Shown here: positions 43,685-53,587 of the stretch, piece after piece | Numbering within the stretch: position 1 is the stretch's first letter | Layout: each line of letters opens with the position of its first letter | NCBI GenBank assembly: GCA_034231615.1 | Contig: CM067312.1 | Coordinates: 2,707,001 to 2,771,000 of the forward strand | From: Meghimatium bilineatum | Lineage: Eukaryota > Mollusca > Gastropoda > Stylommatophora > Philomycidae | Length of the DNA stretch: 64,000 nucleotides | Direction of reading: 5' to 3' | Translations under genes and position numbers: made by a program | Notes under the pieces: model-generated | Databases searched by the model: none | Seen by the model: only the letters and a program-made list of their open reading frames with translations | What the model was told of the DNA's origin: nothing

Positions 43685-43774
43685 AAAAAATTACAATGTT
43701 TTAACTATCTGATGTTAGCTTATCAACTATACGTATAGAAACGACATCAAATAGTTAAAACATTGTAAATTTTT
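43685..43774. repeat. Foldback hairpin, ~30-bp arms
   Basis: AAAAATTACAATGTTTTAAC TATCTGATGT pairs with ACATCAAATAGTTAAAACAT TGTAAATTTTT with about one mismatch; loop of 28 nt. Possibly a tiny MITE. Confidence 0.75.
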
Positions 43775-44039
43775 ATCTTAATTATATGGTTTTTATAACG
43801 TATAAAAAGATCACATAATGCTGACGATGCCTAATTCTACATTACATTTTTTCATGGAGACATTTAGAATGTCAGATCGCATTCAGAGAATCATGACATC
43901 GGCAGCATGAGTTAGTGACAAATTCAGTTTAATTTGATAACAAACATTTTAAAATAGATTATAACGCACACACACACACACACTCAGACATATATATATA
44001 TATTTATTTCCAAACTATACTTCCAAATTGTTAACAAAT

Positions 44040-44931
44040 GGTTTACATCAATGACCTAGTTGCTGAACTACCACACGGGATCAAAGTGGCAATGTATGCT
44101 GACGACCTGGTGATCTGGTGCACGGAAGAACATGCAACAGTGGCCACTAAACAAATACAAAGAGCTATCGATGCCCTAACCTTATGGGCTAATAGATGGT
44201 GCGTCAGCATTAACACAGATAAGTGCAGCACTACACTCTTTACCCTCTCACCAAAACAAAAAGCTGGTCATATCAAGATAGATGGAGAGCTCTTGAAAGA
44301 AGACAAACAACCCACATACCTCGGTGTTACTTTTGATGATAAGCTGACATGGAAGCAGCACATAAACAAAGCAACAACAAAAGCCAGGAGGAAGCTAGCT
44401 ATCCTGAGAAAACTAAGTGGAACCACATGGGGAGCCAGTGGAAATATACTCAGTAAAGTTTACCAGCAAGGCATAAGACCACACCTGGAATACGGTTCAG
44501 CTGCGTGGTGTCCTGCATCAAACACCACATTACAAGATCTAGATAAAGTGCAAAACCAGGCACTTAGAATAATGTTGGGAGCAATGAAATCAACACCCAT
44601 AGCAGAGATGCAGAAAATGGGAAGAATGCAAACACTTGGCGAACGCAGAGACACAAAAGTACTAATTCAAGCAGAAAAGTTTCAGTGTATGCCAAGTCAT
44701 CCAATGAAGGAAAGATTCCAAAATCTAGCAATGGGACGACTGAAAAGGAGCAGCTTTATCCATCAAGCTAAACGACTCCGTAGACAACTTACAGACCTGC
44801 CTGAAGTTGACAGCCCCTTAAGGTCTGTACCAGAGCAAACCCCGTGGAGTGAAAGCCATGGAATGCCAATATACATTCAGACCCATGTTAAAGGAATACT
44901 AAGCGAGGACGAACAGAACAGTGTGCAGTGA
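44040..44931 (+). pseudogene. LINE-A reverse transcriptase C-terminal half
   Basis: Starts in the palm: VYINDLVAELPHGIKVAMYA-DDLVIWCTEEH holds the YADD catalytic pair. It continues through KAGHIKIDGELLKEDKQPTY-LGVTFDDKLTWKQHINKA (thumb), GIRPHLEYGSAAWCPAS and the connection RERFQNLAMGR-like stretch. Motif A and the fingers are absent because of truncation, so no activity is possible. Confidence 0.9.
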
Positions 44932-45744
44932 ATGACAGTCACCCTCAGTTTCCTGGATGAGGAATATCCACAGGATATATGGGTCAGAGTGTACACAGAT
45001 GGGTCAGCACAGAATGCTGTGAGGAATGGAGGTGCAGGTGTATATATAGAATATCCACACAAGCCTAGAGATACAATCAGAACACCGACAGGAAAATTCT
45101 GCAATAATTATGATGCAGAAATCCAGGCAATTAGTGTGGCAGCTAAAAAACTGCTGAACTCCAACTCTGACCTACAGCCTGTGGTATTCCTGACAGATGC
45201 AAGGTCAGTGCTTCAAGCTCTCCAGTCTGGAAAACTAACAGACTTAAAAAAACTACTTAGCGAATTGTCTTACCAGTATAGGGTAACCATGCAGTGGATA
45301 CCCTCTCACTGTGGAATACCAGGAAATGAAAAAGCAGACCAACTGGCTAAGGAAGGTGCTGCCAAAGACCAACCAGATATACCAATCACCTACCATCAGA
45401 AAAAACAGATGATAAAGTCAATAAGAAAGCCACAAACACCAACACAAGATGACTATCACAATATGAACAGATCAGAACAAGTTATAATTCTACGTCTCAG
45501 AACAGGACACAACCGACTCTGCAGTCACATTTATACAAAGTTCAAGATTGGCAACACAGCCATGTGTACATGTGGACAGACAGCACAGAGTGCCAAACAT
45601 ATACTTCAAGAGTGTTCTGAGCATGAAACGCTGAGGCAGACATATTGGCCAGAGGAAACAACACTGGAATCAAAGCTCTATGGGACACTGTATGAACTAC
45701 AAAAGACAGTGAGTTTTATTAAGGAGACAGAATTACAGATATAG
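44932..45744 (+). pseudogene. LINE-A RNase H domain and C-terminal Cys/His motif
   Basis: RNase H would remove the RNA strand during retrotransposition. Catalytic residues are all present: D in VYTDGSAQNA, E in NNYDAEIQAI, D in FLTDARSVLQ, and D in SHCGIPGNEKADQLAKEG. The C-terminus has MCTCGQTAQSAKHILQEC (C.C..H..C), common at LINE protein ends. The domain is intact but separated from RT by the stop at 44930. Confidence 0.92.
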
Positions 45745-46014
45745 ACATGTTTTAAGTGAACGAAAGAAGAAGAAGAAGTTAACAAATAATAATTATTAAC
45801 AAACGTTTTCATCTTTGATGAATCGTACGTATAATTAGAATAATGTTTAATTATTTGGGAGAGTTGATTGGAAAACTGGCATTTCTGCAACTAAAAAATA
45901 ATCGCTCAAATATTTTTCAACGTCTTCAGCCACTCATCGATTCTTCTGTGCACATAATTATTGCTCAAAGGAATTTACTGGATGATGTCTGACGTTGGCT
46001 TTTTAAACACAGTT

Positions 46015-46450
46015 TTGATGACTTGTTTAACTGATGACAAGAGTCATACCTCACCAATTGTGTGTGGTTTTGTTTTACTGATGACAAGATTCATACTTCA
46101 CCAATTGTGTGTGGTTTTTGGTTTACTGATGACAAGATTCATACCTCACTAATTGTGTGTGGTTTTGTTTTACTGATGACAAGATTCATACCTCACCAAT
46201 TGTGTGTGGTTTTGTTTTACTGATGACAAGATTCATACCTCACCAATAGTGTGTGGTTTTGTTTTACTGATGACAAGATTCATACCTCACCAATTGTGTG
46301 TGGTTTTGTTTAACTGATGACAAGATTCATACCTCACCAATTGTGTGTGGTTTTGTTTAACTGATCACAAGATTCATACCTCACCAATTGTGTGTGGTTT
46401 TGTTTAACTGATCACACGATTCATACCTCACCAATTGTGTGTGGTTTCCA
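46015..46450. repeat. 47-bp minisatellite, about 9 copies
   Basis: Unit CTGATGACAAGATTCATACC, TCACCAATTGTGTGTGGTTT, TGTTTTA. Confidence 0.94.
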
Positions 46451-46830
46451 AGCGTTTGCCATTAATCATGAAATATTATAAGACACTTGTAATCCGTCAG
46501 TATTTTGTTTAGTGGTCGACGCACAATATTTTTAGAGTTGGACGCTTAAAATATTTCTCTTCCAGTACTTGAAATAGGACATATCTTTATCCTTTTTGTC
46601 AAAATGAATTTTAGTCAAATGTTCTTCATTTCTTCTTTTGAAAATAATTTTTGACAAATCAAACACGTAGGTAATAATTGGTTTGCAGGAGAATGGATGA
46701 ATCCATATTTCAAATATTCAATACTGTACTGTCGACATTTCTTCTTCGATTCAGACGTAATGAAGTAATACAATTTACAACAATATTCACAAAATACAAG
46801 ATTTAACTTACACTTTGTATGACTCCATTG
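46451..46830. other. No gene recognised
   Basis: AT-rich spacer. Confidence 0.4.
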
Positions 46831-47560
46831 TCAGAATTTACAATTGAAAATTAATGTACAAAAAATAGAAGTTATGAAAATTAGCAAGTCTTCAACACCA
46901 ATTAATATAACAATAGATAACACCAAAGTGAAACAAGCCAAAGAATTTAAATATCTAGGCAGCATTTTTTCCGAAGATGGAAGACTAGACAGAGAAATAG
47001 AAACAAGGTGCCAGAAAGCAAACACAGTGACCTACCAACTTTCACCATTACTTCTTCATGCAAAGATCAAGAAGGAAATTTAAAAAAAAACAAATAATAT
47101 CTACGATTTTTATACCAACACTGTGTTACCAATGTCAAACATGGTCTTTATCAGCCTCGAAGCAAAGAAAAATCGACACATGTTAAATGAAGTGTCTGAG
47201 AAAAGCTGCAATGGTTACCAAACTAGGTAAAATAAGAAATTAGGAAAAGAGTTGGTATAATATCATGTATCGAACATATTGAGAGACAGCAAGTAAAATG
47301 GTTCGGTCACCTTATGAGAATAAAGCCAAACCAAATACCAATAAGAGCATATAATACAAGAATATCCAGTCGTAAAGCCAAATGTAGACCAAGGAAACGG
47401 TGGATAGAAAACATCAAGATAGGTTTGAACAAACATGGATTAAAAGCAACCACGGCGATACATCTGGCCTTGGAACGACAGCTTAAGCTCCCACCCCTAC
47501 GCTTAACGGCAAGTGTGAATGCGCTCAACAATCATTCACCTGGGGAAAGACAATAGACAA
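46831..47560 (+). mobile_element. LINE-C reverse-transcriptase C-terminus
   Basis: KINVQKIEVMKISKSSTPIN, KEFKYLGSIFSEDGRLDREI, then LCYQCQTWSLSASKQRKID, VKWFGHLMRIKPNQIPIRAY, AKCRPRKRWIENIKIGLNKH and TASVNALNNHSPGERQ-stop. Two frame breaks near 47085 and 47245. The most complete C-terminus of this family in the window. Confidence 0.82.
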
Positions 47561-48093
47561 TGACTCCATTTATATATAACACATTTGGACTATGACTGCA
47601 TTTATAAATAACACATTTGACTGATGATTGATGGAAAATCACACAAAAATAATGAAAATTATTCCTAAACACCTTATATTTATAGATTTGAAATCCAGCA
47701 TGAACCGACTTTCCTGAATTTAATTATTTGTGATACAATCGTAATATTTTTTAGTATATTAAAAAAACAACATGAAGTTAACTCTTTCCGACTAACCACC
47801 GATATATTGGCTATTTAAAGAAACCCTATGAGATCAATAACCGCCATATCGGTATTGGTTTCATCAAACATAATGTGTACAGTTTAAACATCGTGCTTCT
47901 CTAATAGATTTTATGTTAATTAACCAAATACTTACTGCTACATGCGAGATGAATTTCATTTCTAATTTCACAAAAATAGTCTTTTGTCTTTAAAACGGAT
48001 TATTTTCACTCTAACATGTGTTTTTTACTTCTGGGAAATAATGACAAGTCCAACTGCTTCTGGACAAGGCGTGAAACCATCTGTTCTTAATAG
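47561..48093. other. No gene recognised
   Basis: AT-rich. A loose duplication ATTTATATATAACACATTTG / ATTTATAAATAACACATTTG at 47570 and 47600. Confidence 0.4.
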
Positions 48094-48540
48094 CAGTGAA
48101 ATCGCTCTATACTGTATCCTTTTGTAACAAATTTCCCTATATAGCAACACTTTTCCAAATCATTAGTTATATTTATTATCTACTGTTTATACTGTATATA
48201 GCGAATTTCTGTTATTACATACATTTTTTGTCCGTATGGACCAAATTGTTATAACGGGATTCCAATGTTACTCGTTCATAGACAGAAGATTGCAGTAGCA
48301 TTTATACTTATGGTTGTAATCAGTTCAATTATAACAGCAAAGATCAAAGAGGCCTGTATTATTTCTAGATACTTTTGATGCTGGTCGCTTATACCGAGGT
48401 GCCTCTAACAGCTCTGAAATGTCAAAGAGCTGTGATGGTATAACTATTTCAGAACATAGAATACCTTGTTGGTTTCCAAATAGTGAAAGTAATACATCTG
48501 TATTAGGAGATATTTCACCGAGGAACACCCCCCCCCGCTA
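48094..48540 (-). mobile_element. Tigger/pogo-like DNA transposon remnant
   Basis: AGCAGTGAAATCGCTCTATA at 48094 and TATAACGGGATTCCAATGTT at 48250 resemble Tc1/mariner-Tigger termini (CAGTGAAATCTCTATATAACG). The minus-strand ORF 48528-48325 (TDVLLSLFGNQQGILCSEIV) could be a transposase tail, but I see no catalytic motif. Similar termini at 57600 and 63400. Confidence 0.4.
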
Positions 48541-48620
48541 TACAGCCTGAACGCCAACCCCCCCCCCCCAAAAAAAAAAAATTCTACTGAAGCCACTATC
48601 GCCCCCCCCCTCCTAGGATG
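48530..48620. repeat. C- and A-homopolymer cluster
   Basis: C runs of 8-9 at 48527, 48558 and 48601, and A10 at 48570. Confidence 0.85.
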
Positions 48621-48825
48621 ACGTTAGCGCCCACCAGGGGTGGGTACGACCACTTTAGGAATCTATGGTGTATACAATAAAATATATCACTATAACGAAA
48701 TGCTGTAAATTGCAGAAACTTGACCCAACAAATGAAATATAGGCCTTATTAATAATTGTGATTTGTAGCGAATACAAAACTCAGCTGTGAAAGACGCCAT
48801 CGTCACATAAAACGATTGTCTACTG

Positions 48826-49158
48826 GTGGGCAAACTACGGCCCGTGGGCCGCATGCGTCACGCCATTGGATATTTTGCGGCCCTCAAACTCATTTTTAAA
48901 TACACGAACATTGTTAAAATATTTGCAAAACTTTTTATCCATATTAGAAAATATACGGTTATAGTGTAAGTCTGTTAGAAATGTAATTTATTTCAGAAGT
49001 TATCTACATTATGTAAAACTACCTTTCTTTACAATAAAAATATTTAATTGATTACTTACCGAGAATTTTAAACAAAAACATACAATATTATATGCGGCCC
49101 TCCAATAGCTTTACAATTTTCAATGCGGCCCTCTGCACAAAAAGTTTGCCCACCCCTG
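48826..49158. mobile_element. Non-autonomous hAT element (MITE) with 8-bp target duplication
   Basis: GTCTACTG occurs at 48818-48825 and 49159-49166. Termini GTGGGCAAACTACGGCCCG and AAAAAGTTTGCCCACCCCTG are inverted and match the classic hAT CAGGGGTGGGCAAAC end; the first few bases of the left end are missing. GCGGCCCTC recurs inside. No ORF. Confidence 0.8.
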
Positions 49159-49224
49159 GTCTACTGTAATCTGGGTTTACAAAAAAAGAATTATACAACT
49201 GTAAGATACGATTTGAGACCACGA

Positions 49225-49505
49225 TGACATGATTGAATGATTGATTGAGAACGCCAGGAATTGCTAGTAATCAGTTGTTACTTCCTATGTACAGTGAGGA
49301 AGTTTTTCTGAGCTTTCTTTCATACCCAGGAGACTATAGCTTTCGGCTTAGTGTAATGCATATTGAAGGAGGAGTCTTCTAAGTAGAAGGGGTCTATAAT
49401 TGTATAGATGACATGTTACGAAGCTTCCATACGAGAGCCTCAATATAAAGGCATGTCATCTACTAAGGTTTTCTGTTGCATGGGTGGTTTATCTAGTTAG
49501 TGAGA
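49225..49505 (+). repeat. ~290-bp dispersed repeat, full copy
   Basis: GAACGCCAGGAATTGCTAGT, TTACTTCCTATGTACAGTGA, TTTCGGCTTAGTGTAATGCA, AGTAGAAGGGGTCTATAATT, GGCATGTCATCTACTAAGGT, TTTTCTGTTGCATGGGTGGT. About 85-90% by eye to 58694-58985. No ORF or poly-A. Confidence 0.85.
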
Positions 49506-50004
49506 TCCACAGACGTAACCGCATGCGATGATGATAACATAGTATCTATGTCTAGATTATCTTTTAGATAACTATAACAATGTAGCTATGTATAATTTAA
49601 CTCGTAGACGGCTATAACAATGTAGCTAATCTAGTTCAGCTTGTAGATTACTATAACTATGTAACTATGTCTAGTTTAGTTTGTAGATTACTATAACAAT
49701 GTAGCAATGTCTAGTGATCTTGAAGATTACTTTAACAAATCTAACAACGTAGCTATGTCTATTTTATGGTATAGACTACTGTAAGTATGTCTAGTTTAGC
49801 ATTTAGACTACTATAATTATATAGCCATGCATAATTTAGTTTTTAGACATTTTAAGCTAGAACATACCTACTTTGTAATGAAAAACTACAGTCTAGTTTA
49901 TCTCAGTAAAGTAGGTTTGTTGTAGTTTAATATATAGTTTGTCATAACGAAGTAGGTTTGTAGTAAACACATAACAAATACGTTGTATAATATGAAACTA
50001 AAGT
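49506..50004. repeat. Degenerate ~45-bp TAGACTACTATAAC array
   Basis: Diverged units TGTAGATTACTATAACAATG / TAGCTATGTCTAGTTTAG. It grades into the cleaner array that follows. Confidence 0.75.
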
Positions 50005-50330
50005 AAGTATGATAAATCTATATACTATCATAGCAAGGTAGATCTGTCTAGTTGAGTTAAGTAATTATACTATCATATCAAGGTAGATCTGTCTAGTTGA
50101 GTTAAGTGTTTATACTATCATATCAAGGTAGATCTGTCTAGTTGAGTTAAGTAATTATACTATCATATCAAGGTAGATCTGTCTAGTTGAGTTAAGTAAT
50201 TATACTATCATATCAAGGTAGATCTGTCTAGTTGAGTTAAGTTTTTATACTATCATATCAAGGTAGATCTGTCTAGTTGAGTTAAGTTTTTATACTATGA
50301 TATCAAGGTAGATCTGTCTAGCTGAGTTTA
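50005..50330. repeat. 45-bp minisatellite, about 7 copies
   Basis: Unit GGTAGATCTGTCTAGTTGAG, TTAAGTAATTATACTATCAT, ATCAA. Nearly identical. Confidence 0.94.
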
Positions 50331-51500
50331 CAAGCCACTAGTGCAAATGTACTCCTAATAAGTCTCATGTATATTCATACTATCTCAAGCCATTGTCAAA
50401 TTCTAGCTTCCTCACTTGGTGCTCCATTTGAAGACAGGTAATCTGTGTCTCAAGGATGCAGGTATAAAAGGTAGATCCTCTGTGTTCAAATGTTTTACCT
50501 GTTTGAAGAGATCATCACATTTAGTGATAAAGTTCATATAAATTACATTCAATAATCGAACTCTCTAAATGTTTAGTCGCAAATAACATGGCGTCATCTA
50601 AATATGAATTCAGCTCTTCATTTAATACAATCTAGCTTCCTCAAATTATTGCACACTTTTATTTTGAATCATAGTTCTTCATATAACTATAATTATAAAG
50701 CTATAGTTCTTCAAATTATAACACCATCTTTCTTCAAATATAGCAGAATATTTTGCTTAAAATTATAGCACAATATTTCCTCAAATTATAGCACAATTTT
50801 TCTCCACGTTGTGAGACTCTTATTCTTCACATTATAGCATTATCTTTCCTCAAATTGTAGCATATATTAATTCGAATTATATCACAATTTAAAAAAAATA
50901 TTATAGCACTATGTTTCCTCAAATTATAGCACATGTGCTTTTTAACTAGAGTAATATTATTCTTCAAATTGTATCACAAATCGTCTTCAGAATATATAAC
51001 ATATTTTGTGCAACTTAGAGCTCTGTTGTTCGTCATATTATAGCAGTATTTTCCTTCACATTATAGTACAAATTCGTTCATCTTATATCATGATTCTTCT
51101 ACAAATTATAGCACTATTTTTGTAATTACATTGTAGCACTATTTTTCTTCACATAATACGCCTATCATTATTTCTCTTCATTACTATTGTTTTACTTCAT
51201 CAAGTAGCACTATTTTTCTTCATCTTGTTGCACTATTTTTCTTCTGAATAAAATGATGTCCTCTAATTGTTGTTAGCATATCCCGATGATGATATTCCTC
51301 CATCGCTAGCAAAAGTGAGCATGGCCTTTAAAAAAAGGCAAGCTTGATTGTTTACGAGTCCTCATATGGCTAATTAATCAAATCTGGGCTCTAAAAGACA
51401 CGTTGCAGTTTGAGCAGGAATGTAGTAGGTCTTCTGATGTTAGAATACAGTTTGATCCCTCCTTTTTGTGTCTCATTTGAATCACCTTCTCTGTTATACT
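50331..51500. repeat. Degenerate CAAATTATAGCAC array
   Basis: 50640-51250 is a highly diverged array of TTCTTCAAATTATAGCACTA units. The rest has no recognisable content. Confidence 0.7.
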
Positions 51501-51514
51501 CTATTTAAAATTTG

Positions 51515-51645
51515 TAATTCCCTCACTGATCTGACCGTTCTCCGCTGGGCAGTCAAGATAATACTCTCACTGATCTGACCGTTCTCCGCTGGGCAGTCAA
51601 GATAATACTCTCACTGATCTGACCGTTCTGCGCTGGGCGGTCAAG
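51515..51645. repeat. 44-bp tandem repeat, 2.8 copies
   Basis: Unit CTCACTGATCTGACCGTTCT, CCGCTGGGCAGTCAAGATAA, TACT. Confidence 0.93.
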
Positions 51646-51724
51646 AACTGCTGTTTTTCAAGAGCTTGTGGGAATTCTGCTTTGTTTGGGAAATTTCCCT
51701 CAGTAATTATTGAAATCTTGTTGT

Positions 51725-52330
51725 TGTTGTCTCTTGTTTTTGTTTGTTGTTCGTTCATCACAATTGATGATGACCATTTGTTGCATCCACTTTTGAAAAT
51801 TCAATTTTAGTTATGTCCTTGATTAAGATGGCTAATGAGCCCTATTCGAGCTGTAAATGTCCTTGGACAGTTCGGACATGGAATGACGACAGTAGACGGA
51901 TCTTGGTCTATCCGTGACTTTCTAGCTGCTCTCTGCTGTTGAGCTGCTGCAATTTTCCTCTTTTCACAAGATGATGCGCTCTTATTGATTTTAGAACGTC
52001 ATGTAGATTTATTTTGTACATGTTCTTCCCATGTATCGTGGTCTAATTCAAAGGCTTTTAATGAGTTCTTTAACGAGTCTTTGTAGCGCTTCTTTTGGCC
52101 ACCTTGAGATCGTGTGCCCTTCTCCAGCTCCTTCGAATCGGTCTATTTGTTTCATTGTCGAGGAGTGTGCGTACATTCCATGCTCCTAGAGTCAGTGGGA
52201 AAAGCTTTTCCCTTCGGGTTAATTTTCGTGGATGTGAAAATGACTTGCACTGGGGAGTTTGATTAAAGTGTGGAGCAGTTGTGCAAAGCGTCGCCCTCAC
52301 TCTCTTGTCGGACCTCATTTGAAACCAGTG
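51725..52330 (-). mobile_element. Internally deleted LINE-B copy
   Basis: The minus strand begins near 52318 with a leader and the endonuclease start FPLTLGAWNVRTLLDNETNR-PIRR, then jumps at about 52130 into the C-terminal GTRSQGGQKKRYKDSLK-like segment, continues with the C-terminal finger region and ends at the conserved TGATGAACGAACAACAA tail (about 51750). The 5' and 3' ends are joined without endonuclease core or RT. Confidence 0.75.
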
Positions 52331-52369
52331 GCAAGACGAATCGAGATGAATTGTTGTCTCTACTTGAAC

Positions 52370-52550
52370 GCTTAACTACACACAGTTCATCATAGAACAA
52401 TCTCATTGGAAGATGTTATCTACACACAGTTCATCATAGAACAATCTCATTGGAAGATGTTATCTACTCACAGTTCATCATAGAACAATCTCATTGGAAG
52501 ATGTTATCTACACACAGTTCATCATAGAACAATCTCATTGGAAGATGTTC
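52370..52550. repeat. 44-bp tandem repeat, 4 copies
   Basis: Unit ACACACAGTTCATCATAGAA, CAATCTCATTGGAAGATGTT, ATCT. Confidence 0.94.
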
Positions 52551-53103
52551 GTCTGGCATGAGAATAACATGACTAACCCAAAGATGTTGAGATCTGATCA
52601 ACAACTGTAGCTATCTTCCATCTTAGAGGTTTTTCAGAAGCCACGCTTCCACCGTACACCAAAAACCTTTCTTAGGCACACAGGTGAAAAAAGCTGGCTT
52701 GCATGCATAGACAGTGTTGGTTTAAGGTACACATAGCAGAGAAGGAAGAACGACTTCTTTGGTTCTTCATAAATTACGACATTTGAAATTGGGGGGGGGT
52801 GGTGTCTGAAAATGAAACAAAGTGTGAAAGATGTTGACAAGGGGGACAGGGAGGGGAAGAGTTGAGAAACGTTGACGTCAACAATCATTTTTATTATTAT
52901 ACATTATACAACAATGAAACTCTTTGAATGTGAAACATTGTATTCAATATGTCAAGCAAAACGTGTACTTTGCCATACTTTTTTTCTTATTAAACATTTT
53001 AGTACAATGCAGGTTACTAAAGCAGGTGGGAGGTCCCTGAATTCTTTACACTTGTTGACAAGGGGCAGATAGGGGTTAAACATTGGCAAAATAAATGTTG
53101 AAG
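52551..53103. repeat. G-run dispersed repeat and unassigned sequence
   Basis: G9 run at 52789, then GTTGACAAGGGGGACAGGGA and GGGAGGTCCCTGAATTC. It resembles 61410-61740. No coding signal. Confidence 0.4.
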
Positions 53104-53195
53104 TAATTTATAGCCGCCACTGTAGCGGCGCGGTATGGAACACGTCTGTGACGTTCATGGTACGGGGTTCGAATCTCGCCACAGGCAATTTTGCA
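53104..53195 (+). repeat. tRNA-like sequence (SINE head or tRNA pseudogene)
   Basis: A-box-like TAGCGGCGCGGTATGG and, 45 nt on, a perfect B box GGGTTCGAATC; GCCACTGT can pair with ACAGGC. No clear anticodon arm, so not called as a tRNA gene. It is followed by TGCATCCGGACCGCTCAGAA, similar to the start of the tSINE (GCATCCGGACCGTTAGTCTC at 15345). Confidence 0.45.
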
Positions 53196-53473
53196 TCCGG
53201 ACCGCTCAGAAAGCAATGATAAACTACTGAACATATTTATATTGCATAGAAAAAGACTATCGTCAAAAATGAGACAAAACATGTCCTTGGCTGTTACATG
53301 TTAACTTAATCACCGGTGTTTGAGCAAATGTTTTAAATGAATTTTCATCACCTACAGATCATGATTAGATCTATTTCAACGTCAACCGTTCACACATAAC
53401 GTCCTTCCACGGATGGGAAACTTTAAAATAAAATATGTGAGAGAGTTTACACATTCGTGTTGCTGATACACAC

Positions 53474-53587
53474 CTTCCTGTTGTTAATAACGTCTTCGGC
53501 CTCACTGGGCAACATAAACCACCGAAGTCCCTCTTGTTCAGCATCGAAAACTCTGTCTTTTGAGTGACAAGTGTCTATAATCGCCAG
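53474..53587 (-). CDS. Unrecognised gene, 114-nt exon
   Basis: Between ACAATTTGTAG and GTGTGTAT; 38 codons, LAIIDTCHSKDRVFDAEQEG then LRWFMLPSEAEDVINNRK. Conserved-looking, with no similarity to any transposon in the window. Confidence 0.7.

Larger units (their letters stand above)
44040..45777 (+). mobile_element. Young 5'-truncated LINE-A copy with 10-bp target duplication
   Basis: GTTAACAAAT at 44030-44039 and 45778-45787 brackets the insert, which begins inside the RT palm and ends ACGAAAGAAGAAGAAGAAG. The coding sequence is broken only by one stop (44930), where the older copy at 15620 reads NSVQLRTVTLSF. 5' truncation, simple 3' tail and perfect duplication show recent target-primed insertion. 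Confidence 0.93.

Noticed and set aside
46015..46450. Repeated CTGATGA words suggesting hammerhead ribozymes
   Set aside because: No paired GAAAC strand lies at the right distance in any unit.
52634..52888. 84-codon minus ORF as an exon of the unrecognised gene
   Set aside because: Contains the translated G-run repeat and lacks credible splice sites.
53104..53195. Functional tRNA gene
   Set aside because: Acceptor stem needs a bulge and no anticodon stem forms.
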